The notes: generated by a model from the letters alone, not told the origin. Counted from the first letter of the stretch, positions 14,652 through 22,494 are shown. The stretch is DNA of 22,494 nt from Hylemonella sp. UBA6679 (GCA_002454975.1 DKJZ01000100.1:42621-65114), one strand, 5' to 3'. Made by a program: numbers and translations.

Positions 14652-16331
14652 TTGAAGCTCTCTTTCAAAGCAGCAGCGTTGGGCGCCTTGGCAGCCTTGT
14701 CGCTGGGCGTGCATGCGCAAAGTTGGAACACGTACGGTGGCGACACGGGCCAGACCCGTTTCTCCAAAGCCAGCCAAATTACGCCTGCCAATGTCAATAA
14801 ATTAAAAATGGAGTGGGTCTTGCAACTCGGTAGCAACCGTTCGCAGGAATCCACCCCGATTTTGATTGGTGACACGCTGTATGTGACATCGTCTTTTGGT
14901 CCTAAAAATGTGTTCGCCGTGAACGCAAAAACCGGTGAGGTGCGTTGGCGTTACTCTCCTGATGTGCCCAAAGGCATTGACCAATTTGCCTGCTGCGACG
15001 TGAACAACCGTGGCGTGGCTTACAACGACGGCAAGATTTTTGTGGGTCGCCTCGACGCCCATGTGGCCGCTTTGGATGCCAAGACAGGCAAAGAGCTGTG
15101 GGTCTCCAAGATCGTGGACTACACCGCTGGCTCGGTCATCACATCGCCACCAACCGTGGTGAAGAACACCATCATCACCGGCTACGGTGGCGGTGAATAC
15201 GGCGTGCGCGGTGCCTTGGTCGCGCTCGACCAAAACACCGGCAAAGAAATCTGGCGCACCTCCACCGTGCCCCAGCCCGGCGAGAAGCATGGCGACACCT
15301 GGAAGGGTGACTCTGGCAAGCTCGGTGGCGCCGTGGCCTGGTTCATCGGCTCTTACGATCCCAAGTTGAACCTGGTTTACTACGGTACGAGCAACCCATC
15401 GCCTTGGACCGCTGCCGTGCGTGGCAACGACAGCTCTGACATCGGCAAGTTCAGCAACCTGTACTCGGCTTCTGTGATTGCCCTGAACCCCGACACCGGC
15501 AACATCCAGTGGCACTACCAGTTCACACCGCACGACGCCTGGGACTACGACGGTGTGAACGAGCTGGTGTTTGCGGACCTGCCTTTTGACGGCAAAAAAG
15601 TGCCCGTCATCATGCAAGCCAACCGCAACGGTTTCTTCTACGTGATCGACCGCGCCAACGGCAAGCTGCTCTCGGCCAAGCCGTATGTTGACGGCGTGAA
15701 CTGGGCTTCTGGCATCGACCTGAAAACCGGCATGCCCATCGAGGCGCCTGGCAACAGCAAGCGCCCTGGTTTGAAGCGCATGGCCAAAGATGTTTGCCCC
15801 AATTTGTTGGGCGGCAAAAACTGGATGCCCATGAGCTATGACCCGAACAACAACTTGGTCTACATCCCCACCATGAACCTGTGCATGGACATGGAAGGCG
15901 TGCAGGAAGAGTACAAGCGCGGCCAGTTCTACCTGGGTGTGAACTTTGACTTGGGCAAACGCGGTCCTGGCAACCACCTCGGCGGTATCAAGGCTTGGGA
16001 CCCTGTCAAAGGCAAAGAAGTTTGGTTCAACAAGGACGAGCTGCCCTACAGCGGTGGTGTGACCTCCACATCCACTGGCGTGGTTTTCCACGGTGACGTG
16101 AAAGGCTGGTTCAAAGCGTTGGATGCCAAGAGCGGCAAGACCCTCTGGAAGTTCAACACTGGCTCGGGCATTTCTGCCGCCCCCATGACCTACATCTTGG
16201 ATGGCAAGCAGTACGTGGCCGTGGTGTCTGGCCGTACCCTCTCGATCCCTGCGTTCCTCGGCGCCCTGGGTGAGAAGGTGGTGGATGCCAGCCCTGAAGG
16301 CGGTGCTTTGTTTGTGTTCTCTTTGAATTGA
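14652..16331 (+). CDS. PQQ-dependent alcohol dehydrogenase, lanthanide type (XoxF/ExaF/PedH-like)
   Basis: Periplasmic quinoprotein that oxidises methanol or other short alcohols with pyrroloquinoline quinone. The chosen TTG start gives 559 residues with a signal peptide cut near VHA|QSW. Eight-bladed propeller repeats of the type DAKTGKELW, DQNTGKEIW and DAKSGKTLW recur. The vicinal cysteines C114-C115 (FACCDVNNRG) are the family hallmark. Probable metal ligands are E182 (GGEYGVRG), N248 (SNPSPW) and D298. D298-Y-D300 in PHDAWDYDGVNE carries the second Asp that marks lanthanide-dependent enzymes; calcium MxaF-type enzymes have Ala, and ExaA Ser, at that place. Segments such as LLGGKNWMPMSYD and DLKTGMPIE also recall the ethanol dehydrogenase branch, so methanol versus ethanol preference is open. 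The next gene starts 24 nt downstream. Confidence 0.92.
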   Translation: MKLSFKAAALGALAALSLGVHAQSWNTYGGDTGQTRFSKASQITPANVNKLKMEWVLQLGSNRSQESTPILIGDTLYVTSSFGPKNVFAVNAKTGEVRWRYSPDVPKGIDQFACCDVNNRGVAYNDGKIFVGRLDAHVAALDAKTGKELWVSKIVDYTAGSVITSPPTVVKNTIITGYGGGEYGVRGALVALDQNTGKEIWRTSTVPQPGEKHGDTWKGDSGKLGGAVAWFIGSYDPKLNLVYYGTSNPSPWTAAVRGNDSSDIGKFSNLYSASVIALNPDTGNIQWHYQFTPHDAWDYDGVNELVFADLPFDGKKVPVIMQANRNGFFYVIDRANGKLLSAKPYVDGVNWASGIDLKTGMPIEAPGNSKRPGLKRMAKDVCPNLLGGKNWMPMSYDPNNNLVYIPTMNLCMDMEGVQEEYKRGQFYLGVNFDLGKRGPGNHLGGIKAWDPVKGKEVWFNKDELPYSGGVTSTSTGVVFHGDVKGWFKALDAKSGKTLWKFNTGSGISAAPMTYILDGKQYVAVVSGRTLSIPAFLGALGEKVVDASPEGGALFVFSLN

Positions 16332-16355
16332 AGTTCATCTGAAATTGGAAATCCC

Positions 16356-17501
16356 ATGTTGATCCGCAAAATTATCAAGACAAGCGCGTTGGCGGTGGCC
16401 GTGAGCGGTGCCGTGATGGGCGCAGCCAGCGCAGAGACCTTGCGTGTGTGCGCTGACCCCGACAACTTGCCTTTCAGCAAAATGGAGGGGCCCGACAAGG
16501 GTCTCTACGTGGAGCTGGCCGAGAAGGTTGCGGCTCGCATGGGATCCCAAGTTGAGTACGTGTGGTGGTTGACTTACAACCAGCGCAAAGCCTTTCGCAA
16601 CACCATCATGCAAGACGGTTGCGATGCTTACTTCGCTTTGCCCGCGGACACGGACTACCGCGTCCGCGGTGTCAACAAAACACAGAGCTTTCTCAAGCTC
16701 AGCTATGCCTTGGTGTCGCCCAAGGGCACGCAGATCGAAGGTCTGAACGACCTCAAAAACAAACGTGTGGGTGTCGTTTTTGGCACACCCACACACATCT
16801 TGCTGGCTTCGCGCGAGGGTTTCCAGTACAGCAACTACCGCCAGCACGACGAGGTGTTTGCCGCCCTGAACAAGGGTGAGGTGGATGTGGCCCTGGTGTG
16901 GGGGCCGTTGGCGGGTTATGAAAACATTCAAACCCAGCAAAACCGCTGGCAGGTGACGTCGGTCAGCGGTGAGGGTTTGGAAGGCCAAGTGGCCGTGGGC
17001 GTACCCAAGGCCAAGGTCGAGCTGCAAGCTCGCATTGACAAAGCGCTGGCAGAACTCAAACCCGAGATCACCGCGCTGGCCATCAAGTATGGATTTCCTG
17101 CGGACAAGCCAGTGGCTTTGACGGTTGCAGGTGCTCAGCCCCAACATTTGGCTGCGGCATCCGGCGCATCAGCAGCGAGCTTGCCAAGCAAGGGTGGGTT
17201 CATCAAAACCGCCGGCAAGGCAGAGTCGTGGACGGTGGCACAAGCCGAACCCGATTTGGCCTATGGCAAAACAACCTTCAACAACACTTGCTCACATTGC
17301 CACGGCTCCAATGGCTTTAGCCCCATCAGCGAGCGTGACCTGCGCCGCTTGAAATCTCGCTACAAAGAAAATTGGCAAGAGTCCGCTTTGCAGATCATCC
17401 AAAATGGCCGCAATGACATGGGCATGCCCGCTTGGAAAGAAACGTTCAAAGAAAACGAAATCAAGAGCATCATTGCGTTTTTAGCCACCATTCAAAAGTA
17501 A
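16356..17501 (+). CDS. Fused MxaJ/XoxJ-like periplasmic binding protein and cytochrome c
   Basis: A 381-residue exported protein with two parts. Residues 1-26 are a signal peptide (cut near ASA|ETL). Residues about 27-265 match the quinoprotein-dehydrogenase-associated, solute-binding-protein-3-like family (MxaJ/XoxJ type): LRVCADPDNLPFSKMEG, VEYVWWLTYNQRKAF, TIMQDGCDAYFALPADTDYR and GEVDVALVWGPLAGY, with Cys32 and Cys89 as a likely disulfide. After an Ala/Gly/Ser-rich linker (about 265-295) comes a class I cytochrome c domain with the heme motif C312-S-H-C315-H316 and a probable axial Met357 in NDMGMPAW. The second domain should accept electrons from the upstream dehydrogenase, the role XoxG plays elsewhere. 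It lies 24 nt after the dehydrogenase gene, so they form one transcript. The upstream Shine-Dalgarno (TTGGAAAT) is weak. Confidence 0.92.
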   Translation: MLIRKIIKTSALAVAVSGAVMGAASAETLRVCADPDNLPFSKMEGPDKGLYVELAEKVAARMGSQVEYVWWLTYNQRKAFRNTIMQDGCDAYFALPADTDYRVRGVNKTQSFLKLSYALVSPKGTQIEGLNDLKNKRVGVVFGTPTHILLASREGFQYSNYRQHDEVFAALNKGEVDVALVWGPLAGYENIQTQQNRWQVTSVSGEGLEGQVAVGVPKAKVELQARIDKALAELKPEITALAIKYGFPADKPVALTVAGAQPQHLAAASGASAASLPSKGGFIKTAGKAESWTVAQAEPDLAYGKTTFNNTCSHCHGSNGFSPISERDLRRLKSRYKENWQESALQIIQNGRNDMGMPAWKETFKENEIKSIIAFLATIQK

Positions 17502-17858
17502 TTGCTCGAACAAGCCAAAGCCTGGGCGCGCCGCATCAAGCGCGATGTGGTGACCGTTTACTTTGCGGCGCGCGACCCTCGCGCGCCTTTTTTTGCGCGC
17601 CTGCTGGCCATGTTGGTGGCGGCGTATGCGCTCAGCCCCATTGACCTCATCCCCGATTTTGTACCGGTGCTCGGTTACCTCGATGACCTGCTGATCGTGC
17701 CTCTGGGCCTGTTGTGGGTCATGCGTTTGATGCCCGAGCATGTGCTGGCTGATGCCCGCGTGCGAGCAGATGCGGTGCTGGCCAAGCCGCGCAGCTTGTG
17801 GGGCGCGGCCTTCATTGTGGGCATCTGGTTGGCCCTGGCACTTTATTTTCTGCTTTGA
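17502..17858 (+). CDS. YkvA/DUF1232 family small membrane protein
   Basis: A 118-residue protein with the DUF1232 signature ARDPRAPFFARLLAMLVAAYALSPIDLIPDFVPVLGYLDDLLIVPLGL at about residues 23-70; the molecular function of the family is unknown. Two or three hydrophobic segments are seen, one at the extreme C-terminus. The start is the TTG directly after the TAA of the preceding gene (no gap); this gives the usual family N-terminus (LEQAKAWARRIKRDVVTVYFA), and no in-frame ATG precedes the conserved domain. No Shine-Dalgarno is evident, so translation is probably coupled. A terminator-like hairpin with a T7 tract lies inside its first 31 codons. Confidence 0.88.
   Translation: MLEQAKAWARRIKRDVVTVYFAARDPRAPFFARLLAMLVAAYALSPIDLIPDFVPVLGYLDDLLIVPLGLLWVMRLMPEHVLADARVRADAVLAKPRSLWGAAFIVGIWLALALYFLL
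17567..17594 (+). terminator. Intrinsic-terminator-like hairpin inside the DUF1232 gene
   Basis: GGCGCGCG (17567-17574), loop ACCCT, CGCGCGCC (17580-17587), then seven T (17588-17594). An 8-bp all-GC stem with a 5-nt loop followed directly by T7 is the textbook form of a Rho-independent terminator on the plus strand. It lies 66-93 nt into the DUF1232 coding region, where the protein sequence (AARDPRAPFF) is conserved, so coding constraint could also explain it. Confidence 0.5.
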
Positions 17859-17904
17859 TGTTGTGCTGATGGCGGGTTAGCCCTAGTCAGCGTTTGACCT
17901 CAAC

Positions 17905-17917
17905 GGGAAATTTTCCC
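17905..17917. repeat. GGGAAA-T-TTTCCC inverted repeat upstream of the TonB receptor gene
   Basis: A perfect 6-bp inverted repeat with a 1-nt centre, in the 128-nt gap between the DUF1232 gene and the receptor, about 70 nt before the receptor ATG. It is possibly an operator; no known regulator motif is claimed. Confidence 0.35.
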
Positions 17918-17986
17918 TGTGCAGCGCGTGCTTGATCTTCTACATTGAAGCTTCAAGATCCAGATCCGCCTTTTTCTTTTCTCGCC

Positions 17987-20494
17987 ATGTTTGTCTCCAA
18001 GCAAGCGCCAGCCCGCTCGGCTGTGTCATGTGCCGTGCTCGCCTGTCTGTCGGCCGTCATTTCCCCAGCTTTTTCGCAGCCTTCTTCTCAAACGCCCAGC
18101 CTTCAAGCCGTGGACGTGGTGGGCACCACACCCTTGCCTGGCCTGGGGCAGCCGCTGGATGAAATCGCCAGCCCGGTGCAAACCCTCAACGCCGCGCAGC
18201 TGGAGGTCAGCCCTGGGCAAAGCCTGGCCGATGTGATGAACCAAAACCTGGGCAGCGTGCACATCAACGACAACCAGGGCAACCCTTTTGCGGCCGATGT
18301 GAGCTACCGTGGCTTCACAGCCTCGCCTTTGCTGGGCACGCCCCAAGGCTTGTCGGTGTATGTGGATGGCGTGCGCATGAACCAGCCCTTTGGCGATGTG
18401 GTCAATTGGGATGTGATCCCGCGTGGCGCCATCCAAAGCCTCACGCTCATTCCAGGCTCCAACCCTTTGTTTGGCCTCAACACCCTGGGTGGTGCCATCA
18501 GCATTCAGACCAAAGACGGCTTGAGTGCCCCAGGCACCCGCCTGGAGGTCAGCGGTGGCGCTCACAACCGTGGTTTGGCAGAGTTTCAATCGGGCGGCAG
18601 CAATGCCCAGGGCTTCAACTGGTATGTTTTGGGCAGCCGCTTCACCGACAAGAGCTGGCGCGATGCCTCCACCAGCGCGGTCAACCAGCTGTTCTCCAAG
18701 CTGGGCTGGAAGCAAGCCGGCACTGACGTGCAACTGACCCTGGCCGCTACGGACGCGCAGTTGCTCGGCGGTGGTTTGCAGCAAAGCGAGTTGCTCAGCG
18801 CCGATGCCAGAAGCGTGTTCACCAAACCCGACATGGTCAACAACCGCAGCCAGCTGGTGAACCTGGCCCTGCGCCATGCCCTCAACGACCAGACCTTGTT
18901 CAGCGGTAACCTGTACTGGCGCCAAACCCAGACCCACACGGTCAATGGCGACATCAACGAGGAGTCTTTTAACCAGGACATCTATAACGTTGGAGAGCCC
19001 GGTGTCACCGCACTGAACCAGCGTTACAGCAGCACCGGTTTCTTTCCATCTGCCAGGTGCCTTGAAGAAGCGGGTACCAACGAAGAACCGAACGAAAAAT
19101 GCAATGCGCTCTACAACACCAGCAGCACCACACAAAGCAACGCGGGTCTGTCTGGTCAGTTCACCTTTTTGCAACCGCTGGCCCAAGGCATGAACAACCT
19201 GGTGGTGGGCGCCGCTCTGGACCGCAGCACGACCCGCTTCAGCCAACAGTCGCAGTTTGGCTACCTCAACCCCGACCGCAGCCTGGCCACCGTGAATGCC
19301 TTTGCCAATGGCACGCAGGCCTCTGAAGATGCGTTTGACCAGCGGGTGGAGCTCAGCGCCAGCAGCCGCACGGTCAGCGCCTTTGCCAGCAATACCTTGT
19401 CGCAAGGTCATTGGCATTGGAGCGCCTCGGCTCGCATGAACAGCACGTTTCTCGACAACAACGACCACCTGTTGCCCAGCGTCGGTCAAACCACCCAGGC
19501 TGTGCAAGGTGTGTCGGTGGCGCGCAAGTCTTTGACCGAGTCGCACAGCTACCACCGCATCAACCCGTCGCTGGGGCTGTCGTTCACGCCCAGCGCAGCG
19601 TTCAAGCCCTATGCCAGCTACAGCGAAAGCTCACGCGCACCCACGGCCATTGAGCTGGGCTGTGCCGATCCCGAGTTCGGGTGCCGTTTGCCCAACTCCA
19701 TGGCAGGTGACCCTTACCTCGCGCAGGTGGTGTCACGCACCTTTGAGCTCGGTGCACGGGGTCGCAGCACAGCTGGCGTGAACTGGAGCCTGAGTGCTTT
19801 TCGCACCACCAACAGCGACGACATCTTGTTCGTGGCCAACAGCGCCTCCACCGGTTACTTCAAGAACTTCGGGCAAACCCAGCGCCAGGGCTTGGAGCTG
19901 AGCCTCTCACGCCTGAGCGGTGCTTGGTCGTATGCGGCCAACTTCACGGTTTTGGATGCCACCTTTGCCTCAAGCGAAACCGTGAACAGCCCCTTCAACA
20001 GCACGGCCGATGCAGCGGGCAACATCACCATCAAGCCAGGCGACCGCTTGCCTTTGATCCCGCAACAGATGCTCAAGCTCAGGGTGAGTTACCAGTTCAG
20101 CCCAGAGTTGCGCAGCGGCCTGCAGCTCATTGCTGTGGGCGAGAGTTTTGCGCGCGGCAACGACAACAACCAACACGTCTCAGGCGTGGCCAACGGCAAA
20201 GGTGTGGCCACCGAAGGCTCGGGCCGGGTGCCTGGTTATGCGGTGGTGAATTGGACGGCCAACTACGCCGCATCCCGCCAGCTGAGCTACTTCTCCAGCG
20301 TCACCAACCTTTTCAACCAAACGTACGTGAACGCTGGGCAGCTGGGGCCAGCTGCTTTTCGCAGCGACGGTGGTTACACCAACGGCGGCTGCACAGGCAG
20401 CAACCCGGGCAATGACGGCGCCTGCGCGGGCACCATGTTCTATGCCCCTGGTGCGCCACGTCTGTTCTGGGTGGGCTTGCGTTACATGATGTGA
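17987..20494 (+). CDS. TonB-dependent outer-membrane receptor
   Basis: Outer-membrane gated porin that imports a ligand, often a metal chelate, with energy from TonB-ExbBD. With the ATG at 17987 the protein has 835 residues, a signal peptide (about 1-30), a TonB-box-like QAVDVVG at about 40-46, a plug domain (about 50-165) with DVSYRGFTASPLLGTPQGL, VYVDGVRMNQPFGDVVNWD and GSNPLFGLNTLGGAISIQTK, and a 22-strand-type barrel with YSESSRAPTAIELGCADPEF near the middle of the barrel. An in-frame TTG at 17945 would add 14 residues but lengthens the N-terminus unnaturally; neither start has a clear Shine-Dalgarno. Three close Cys pairs (C-x15-C, C-x6-C and C-x10-C) may brace surface loops. The last residue is Met, not the usual aromatic. 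The ligand is unknown; its place downstream of a lanthanide-type dehydrogenase suggests a metal chelate. Confidence 0.92.
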   Translation: MFVSKQAPARSAVSCAVLACLSAVISPAFSQPSSQTPSLQAVDVVGTTPLPGLGQPLDEIASPVQTLNAAQLEVSPGQSLADVMNQNLGSVHINDNQGNPFAADVSYRGFTASPLLGTPQGLSVYVDGVRMNQPFGDVVNWDVIPRGAIQSLTLIPGSNPLFGLNTLGGAISIQTKDGLSAPGTRLEVSGGAHNRGLAEFQSGGSNAQGFNWYVLGSRFTDKSWRDASTSAVNQLFSKLGWKQAGTDVQLTLAATDAQLLGGGLQQSELLSADARSVFTKPDMVNNRSQLVNLALRHALNDQTLFSGNLYWRQTQTHTVNGDINEESFNQDIYNVGEPGVTALNQRYSSTGFFPSARCLEEAGTNEEPNEKCNALYNTSSTTQSNAGLSGQFTFLQPLAQGMNNLVVGAALDRSTTRFSQQSQFGYLNPDRSLATVNAFANGTQASEDAFDQRVELSASSRTVSAFASNTLSQGHWHWSASARMNSTFLDNNDHLLPSVGQTTQAVQGVSVARKSLTESHSYHRINPSLGLSFTPSAAFKPYASYSESSRAPTAIELGCADPEFGCRLPNSMAGDPYLAQVVSRTFELGARGRSTAGVNWSLSAFRTTNSDDILFVANSASTGYFKNFGQTQRQGLELSLSRLSGAWSYAANFTVLDATFASSETVNSPFNSTADAAGNITIKPGDRLPLIPQQMLKLRVSYQFSPELRSGLQLIAVGESFARGNDNNQHVSGVANGKGVATEGSGRVPGYAVVNWTANYAASRQLSYFSSVTNLFNQTYVNAGQLGPAAFRSDGGYTNGGCTGSNPGNDGACAGTMFYAPGAPRLFWVGLRYMM

Positions 20495-20518
20495 GTGATG
20501 GTGAAGGGGATAGCGAAG

Positions 20519-20551
20519 GGGATGGTTGCTTTTAAAATGAGAGCAACTTCA
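20519..20551. terminator. Possible weak bidirectional terminator between convergent genes
   Basis: GTTGCT and AGCAAC around 20524-20548 form a 6-bp stem with an A/T-rich loop at the meeting point of the receptor gene and the minus-strand gene, overlapping the latter's stop codon. T-tracts are poor on both strands, so the call is weak. Confidence 0.3.
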
Positions 20552-22454
20552 TGAACCAGGCCGTGGCCAGAGCGGCTACAAGCACCACAACCAACGCATA
20601 CCAAGCCCAAGGGGTGTTGCGTTCGGCGTAAGGGTCGTGCAGGCTGCGCTGGGCATTGGCTGGCAGTTGCGCCACCTGCGTGAGCGAAGTGCCAAAGGGG
20701 ATGTTGATGCGTGCGCGGGCGTTGATGGCCCAACCGTTGGCATCCAAGATCGGCCCCAGGTTGCGGCTGCGCAGTTTGAACCAGGCCAGCACCACCGCCG
20801 GGCCAGAAACCGCCACCAGCAAGCCCGCCAAAGCCAGTGGCATTTGCCACCAGGTCAGGGCAAACAAGCCGGTCACGACCGACGCCAAGGCCGTGCCCAA
20901 AGCCCCCACGGCCAGCCCGATGGCCGCAAAAATACCCGCGAACTTGCCCACATCAAAAGGTGTGGGGCCAGCGCTGGCTGGGGCAGAGGCGGGTGTGTGC
21001 TTGCCCGGCTCGGGTGCACCTTTGCTTGGTGCGGCCACCGCGTTGGTGCTGAGTGTGGCGGTGTGCGCCAGCCGCGCGTCGCTGGCTTTGGCGTGGTCCG
21101 CGGTGATTTTTTGGATCTGCTCGTTGACCAGCCGGGCCAGGCGTTTGTAGGGCGCCCAAAATGCTTGGCGTAGGCTGATGGGGTGCTCCACGAGTTTGAC
21201 GATGGTGGCGTTCCAGTCGCGACCCTGGCGGTCGTAAAACACACCGTTGCGCCCCACCATGAGTTGGTCGGCGTCCCCAGCGGTGAAGGCTGCGGCCACG
21301 CTTATTTTTTCGCTGCCTCGCACACAGTCCACGTACACCAGGTAGATGCGTGAGAGCGCGGCCAGGCTGGCGTGTTTGGCCGCGTCGTTCACGGCCACAC
21401 ACAGCTCGCAGGCACGGCCATCCAGGTAGAGCGTGCCCACCTGAAAACTCGCGGGTGTTTTGCGCGCATAAAAATCGCGAAACGACACGAAGTTGTTGGC
21501 CAGCGGCAAAAGGTCACGCACATAGCGCGCCAGTTTTTCGAGGTCGCGGGTGCCGTCACCCACGGCCTGTGGGTCAGGCGCGTCGTTGCGCCAATCAGCG
21601 TAGGCCTGCCAGGCTTGCACCAGGGTGTTCCAGTCAGCGCGACTCAGGTGCGAGCGCTCACCCAACAAGGGCGTGACCACCGCATCGTGTAAGGTGCCCA
21701 TGGCCTTGGCCCAAGCTGGGTTCAGGCCCTGCTGCAAGGGCAGAGCTACACCGGGTGCGACCCGCGCCAGGGGCAGGGCTGCCACGCTCTCATGGGCTTG
21801 GTTGAGCAGCTGGCCACCCAAGGTGTCGAGTGTGGCGTTGCTGGGGTTGAGGGCATCGGTGGCGCGCGCGTCAAAGGCGGCAAGCTCGCAGCGCACCCAC
21901 CAGTCTTCCACCTTGTCTTTCACTGCCAGGTATGCGTCAAAAGCCGCGGCTGTTTTCTCGCCCAATACTTGCACGGCTTGGCCGCGTGCCTCCCAATCGG
22001 CCTGAGCCTGGGCGGCCTGGGCGCGTTGAGCGGCACTGGCCATGGCCACGCTGATGCTGACATTTTGGTCGTGTGCAGGTGCCCCTGTTTGTTCGACCAA
22101 GCCGCGGGCCACGGCTAGGATGTGCGCGCCAGTGGTGTCATCGTCTTTGATGGCGTTGAGGGGCACCCCATCGAGGTCTTGCGCCAAGACCTCAGGCAGC
22201 CGCAGCCGCTGGGCAGCCCATTTCACCGCAGCGATGAGTTCGGGCGCGCGGATCACGCCGTCGCTATCGGTGTCCATCAGTGCCAGGGTGCGCGCGTCAA
22301 GCTCCGTGCCGCGGATGGGGCAAGACAGGGCCACCCAGAGCTTTTGGTCGAGCTCACCGATGTGCAAGAGGTCATCGGCGGTGTCCAAGCGAACTTGGTC
22401 AAAGCCGCCAGCGCGAAAAAAACGCCAGACAAAGGAGGGGTTTGTGTTTGCCAT
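20532..22454 (-). CDS. Large EF-hand and multi-TM protein of unknown function
   Basis: A 640-residue protein that I do not recognise by name. A canonical EF-hand loop lies at residues 61-72 (DTDSDGVIRAPE: acidic at 1, 3 and 5, Gly6, Ile8, Glu12), so one Ca2+-type site is likely. A second Asp-rich stretch (QDLDGV..., then KDDD, residues 92-106) is less regular. Residues about 110-450 look soluble and mostly helical, followed by a Pro/Ala/Thr-rich linker (about 465-500), two adjacent hydrophobic segments (about 502-560) and a third at the C-terminus (about 615-636). There is no N-terminal signal peptide, so the large N-terminal part is probably cytoplasmic. The ATG at 22454 has only a weak upstream site. 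It is convergent with the TonB receptor gene, 37 nt away, and no neighbour clarifies its role. Confidence 0.8.
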   Translation of the reverse strand: MANTNPSFVWRFFRAGGFDQVRLDTADDLLHIGELDQKLWVALSCPIRGTELDARTLALMDTDSDGVIRAPELIAAVKWAAQRLRLPEVLAQDLDGVPLNAIKDDDTTGAHILAVARGLVEQTGAPAHDQNVSISVAMASAAQRAQAAQAQADWEARGQAVQVLGEKTAAAFDAYLAVKDKVEDWWVRCELAAFDARATDALNPSNATLDTLGGQLLNQAHESVAALPLARVAPGVALPLQQGLNPAWAKAMGTLHDAVVTPLLGERSHLSRADWNTLVQAWQAYADWRNDAPDPQAVGDGTRDLEKLARYVRDLLPLANNFVSFRDFYARKTPASFQVGTLYLDGRACELCVAVNDAAKHASLAALSRIYLVYVDCVRGSEKISVAAAFTAGDADQLMVGRNGVFYDRQGRDWNATIVKLVEHPISLRQAFWAPYKRLARLVNEQIQKITADHAKASDARLAHTATLSTNAVAAPSKGAPEPGKHTPASAPASAGPTPFDVGKFAGIFAAIGLAVGALGTALASVVTGLFALTWWQMPLALAGLLVAVSGPAVVLAWFKLRSRNLGPILDANGWAINARARINIPFGTSLTQVAQLPANAQRSLHDPYAERNTPWAWYALVVVLVAALATAWFMKLLSF

Positions 22455-22494
22455 GCTTTTCTGCCAAGGTTTAGCTTAGCAGGCCGTTGAAAAA

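Noticed and set aside
22036..22454. EF-hand protein as a lanmodulin homologue
   Set aside because: It has a single canonical EF-hand, no Pro at loop position 2, no signal peptide, and is a large membrane protein.

Overview
The window is a 22.5 kb piece of a bacterial chromosome of fairly high GC content. Its gene content and order (leuS-lptE-holA-proA, then a gshA of the Acidithiobacillus-type family, kup, gshB) and the protein sequences point to Betaproteobacteria, order Burkholderiales, most likely family Comamonadaceae. The genus cannot be fixed from the sequence alone. No rRNA, tRNA, CRISPR array, prophage or intact insertion sequence was seen.

Layout. (1) 1-5649, plus strand, housekeeping block: leuS (5' end outside the window), lptE, holA and proA, nearly gapless. 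leuS carries two in-frame palindromic DNA insertions and proA carries a related one. (2) 5768-9945, plus strand: gshA, kup, gshB. Both enzymes of glutathione synthesis flank a K+ uptake transporter. (3) 9902-10908, minus strand: a Cys-rich CWC protein and a class II glutamine amidotransferase; the latter overlaps the end of gshB tail to tail. (4) 10980-14150, plus strand: a GT39/ArnT-like membrane glycosyltransferase, a PAP2 phosphatase and a LigE-like glutathione S-transferase with overlapping reading frames. (5) 14151-14651: a 501-bp AT-richer gap without genes but with several strong inverted repeats, including a three-hairpin block that looks like an orphan IS200/IS605 right end or omega-RNA-like structure. 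(6) 14652-17858, plus strand: a PQQ-dependent alcohol dehydrogenase with the lanthanide-type Asp-x-Asp signature, a fused MxaJ/XoxJ-like binding protein plus cytochrome c, and a YkvA/DUF1232 protein. A terminator-like hairpin lies inside the last gene. (7) 17987-20494, plus strand: a TonB-dependent outer-membrane receptor. (8) 20532-22454, minus strand: a large EF-hand and multi-TM protein of unknown function.

How they may work together. Region 6 encodes a periplasmic alcohol oxidation module: the quinoprotein oxidises an alcohol and passes electrons to the cytochrome c domain of the fused partner. The receptor next door is a candidate importer of the metal (as a chelate), the cofactor or a related substrate, but that is inference from position. 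No PQQ synthesis genes are in the window. The most interesting points are the one-chain XoxJ-cytochrome c protein, the lanthanide-type dehydrogenase with its unusual leader, and the coding-sequence palindromic repeats in leuS and proA, which share a motif in the same reading frame.
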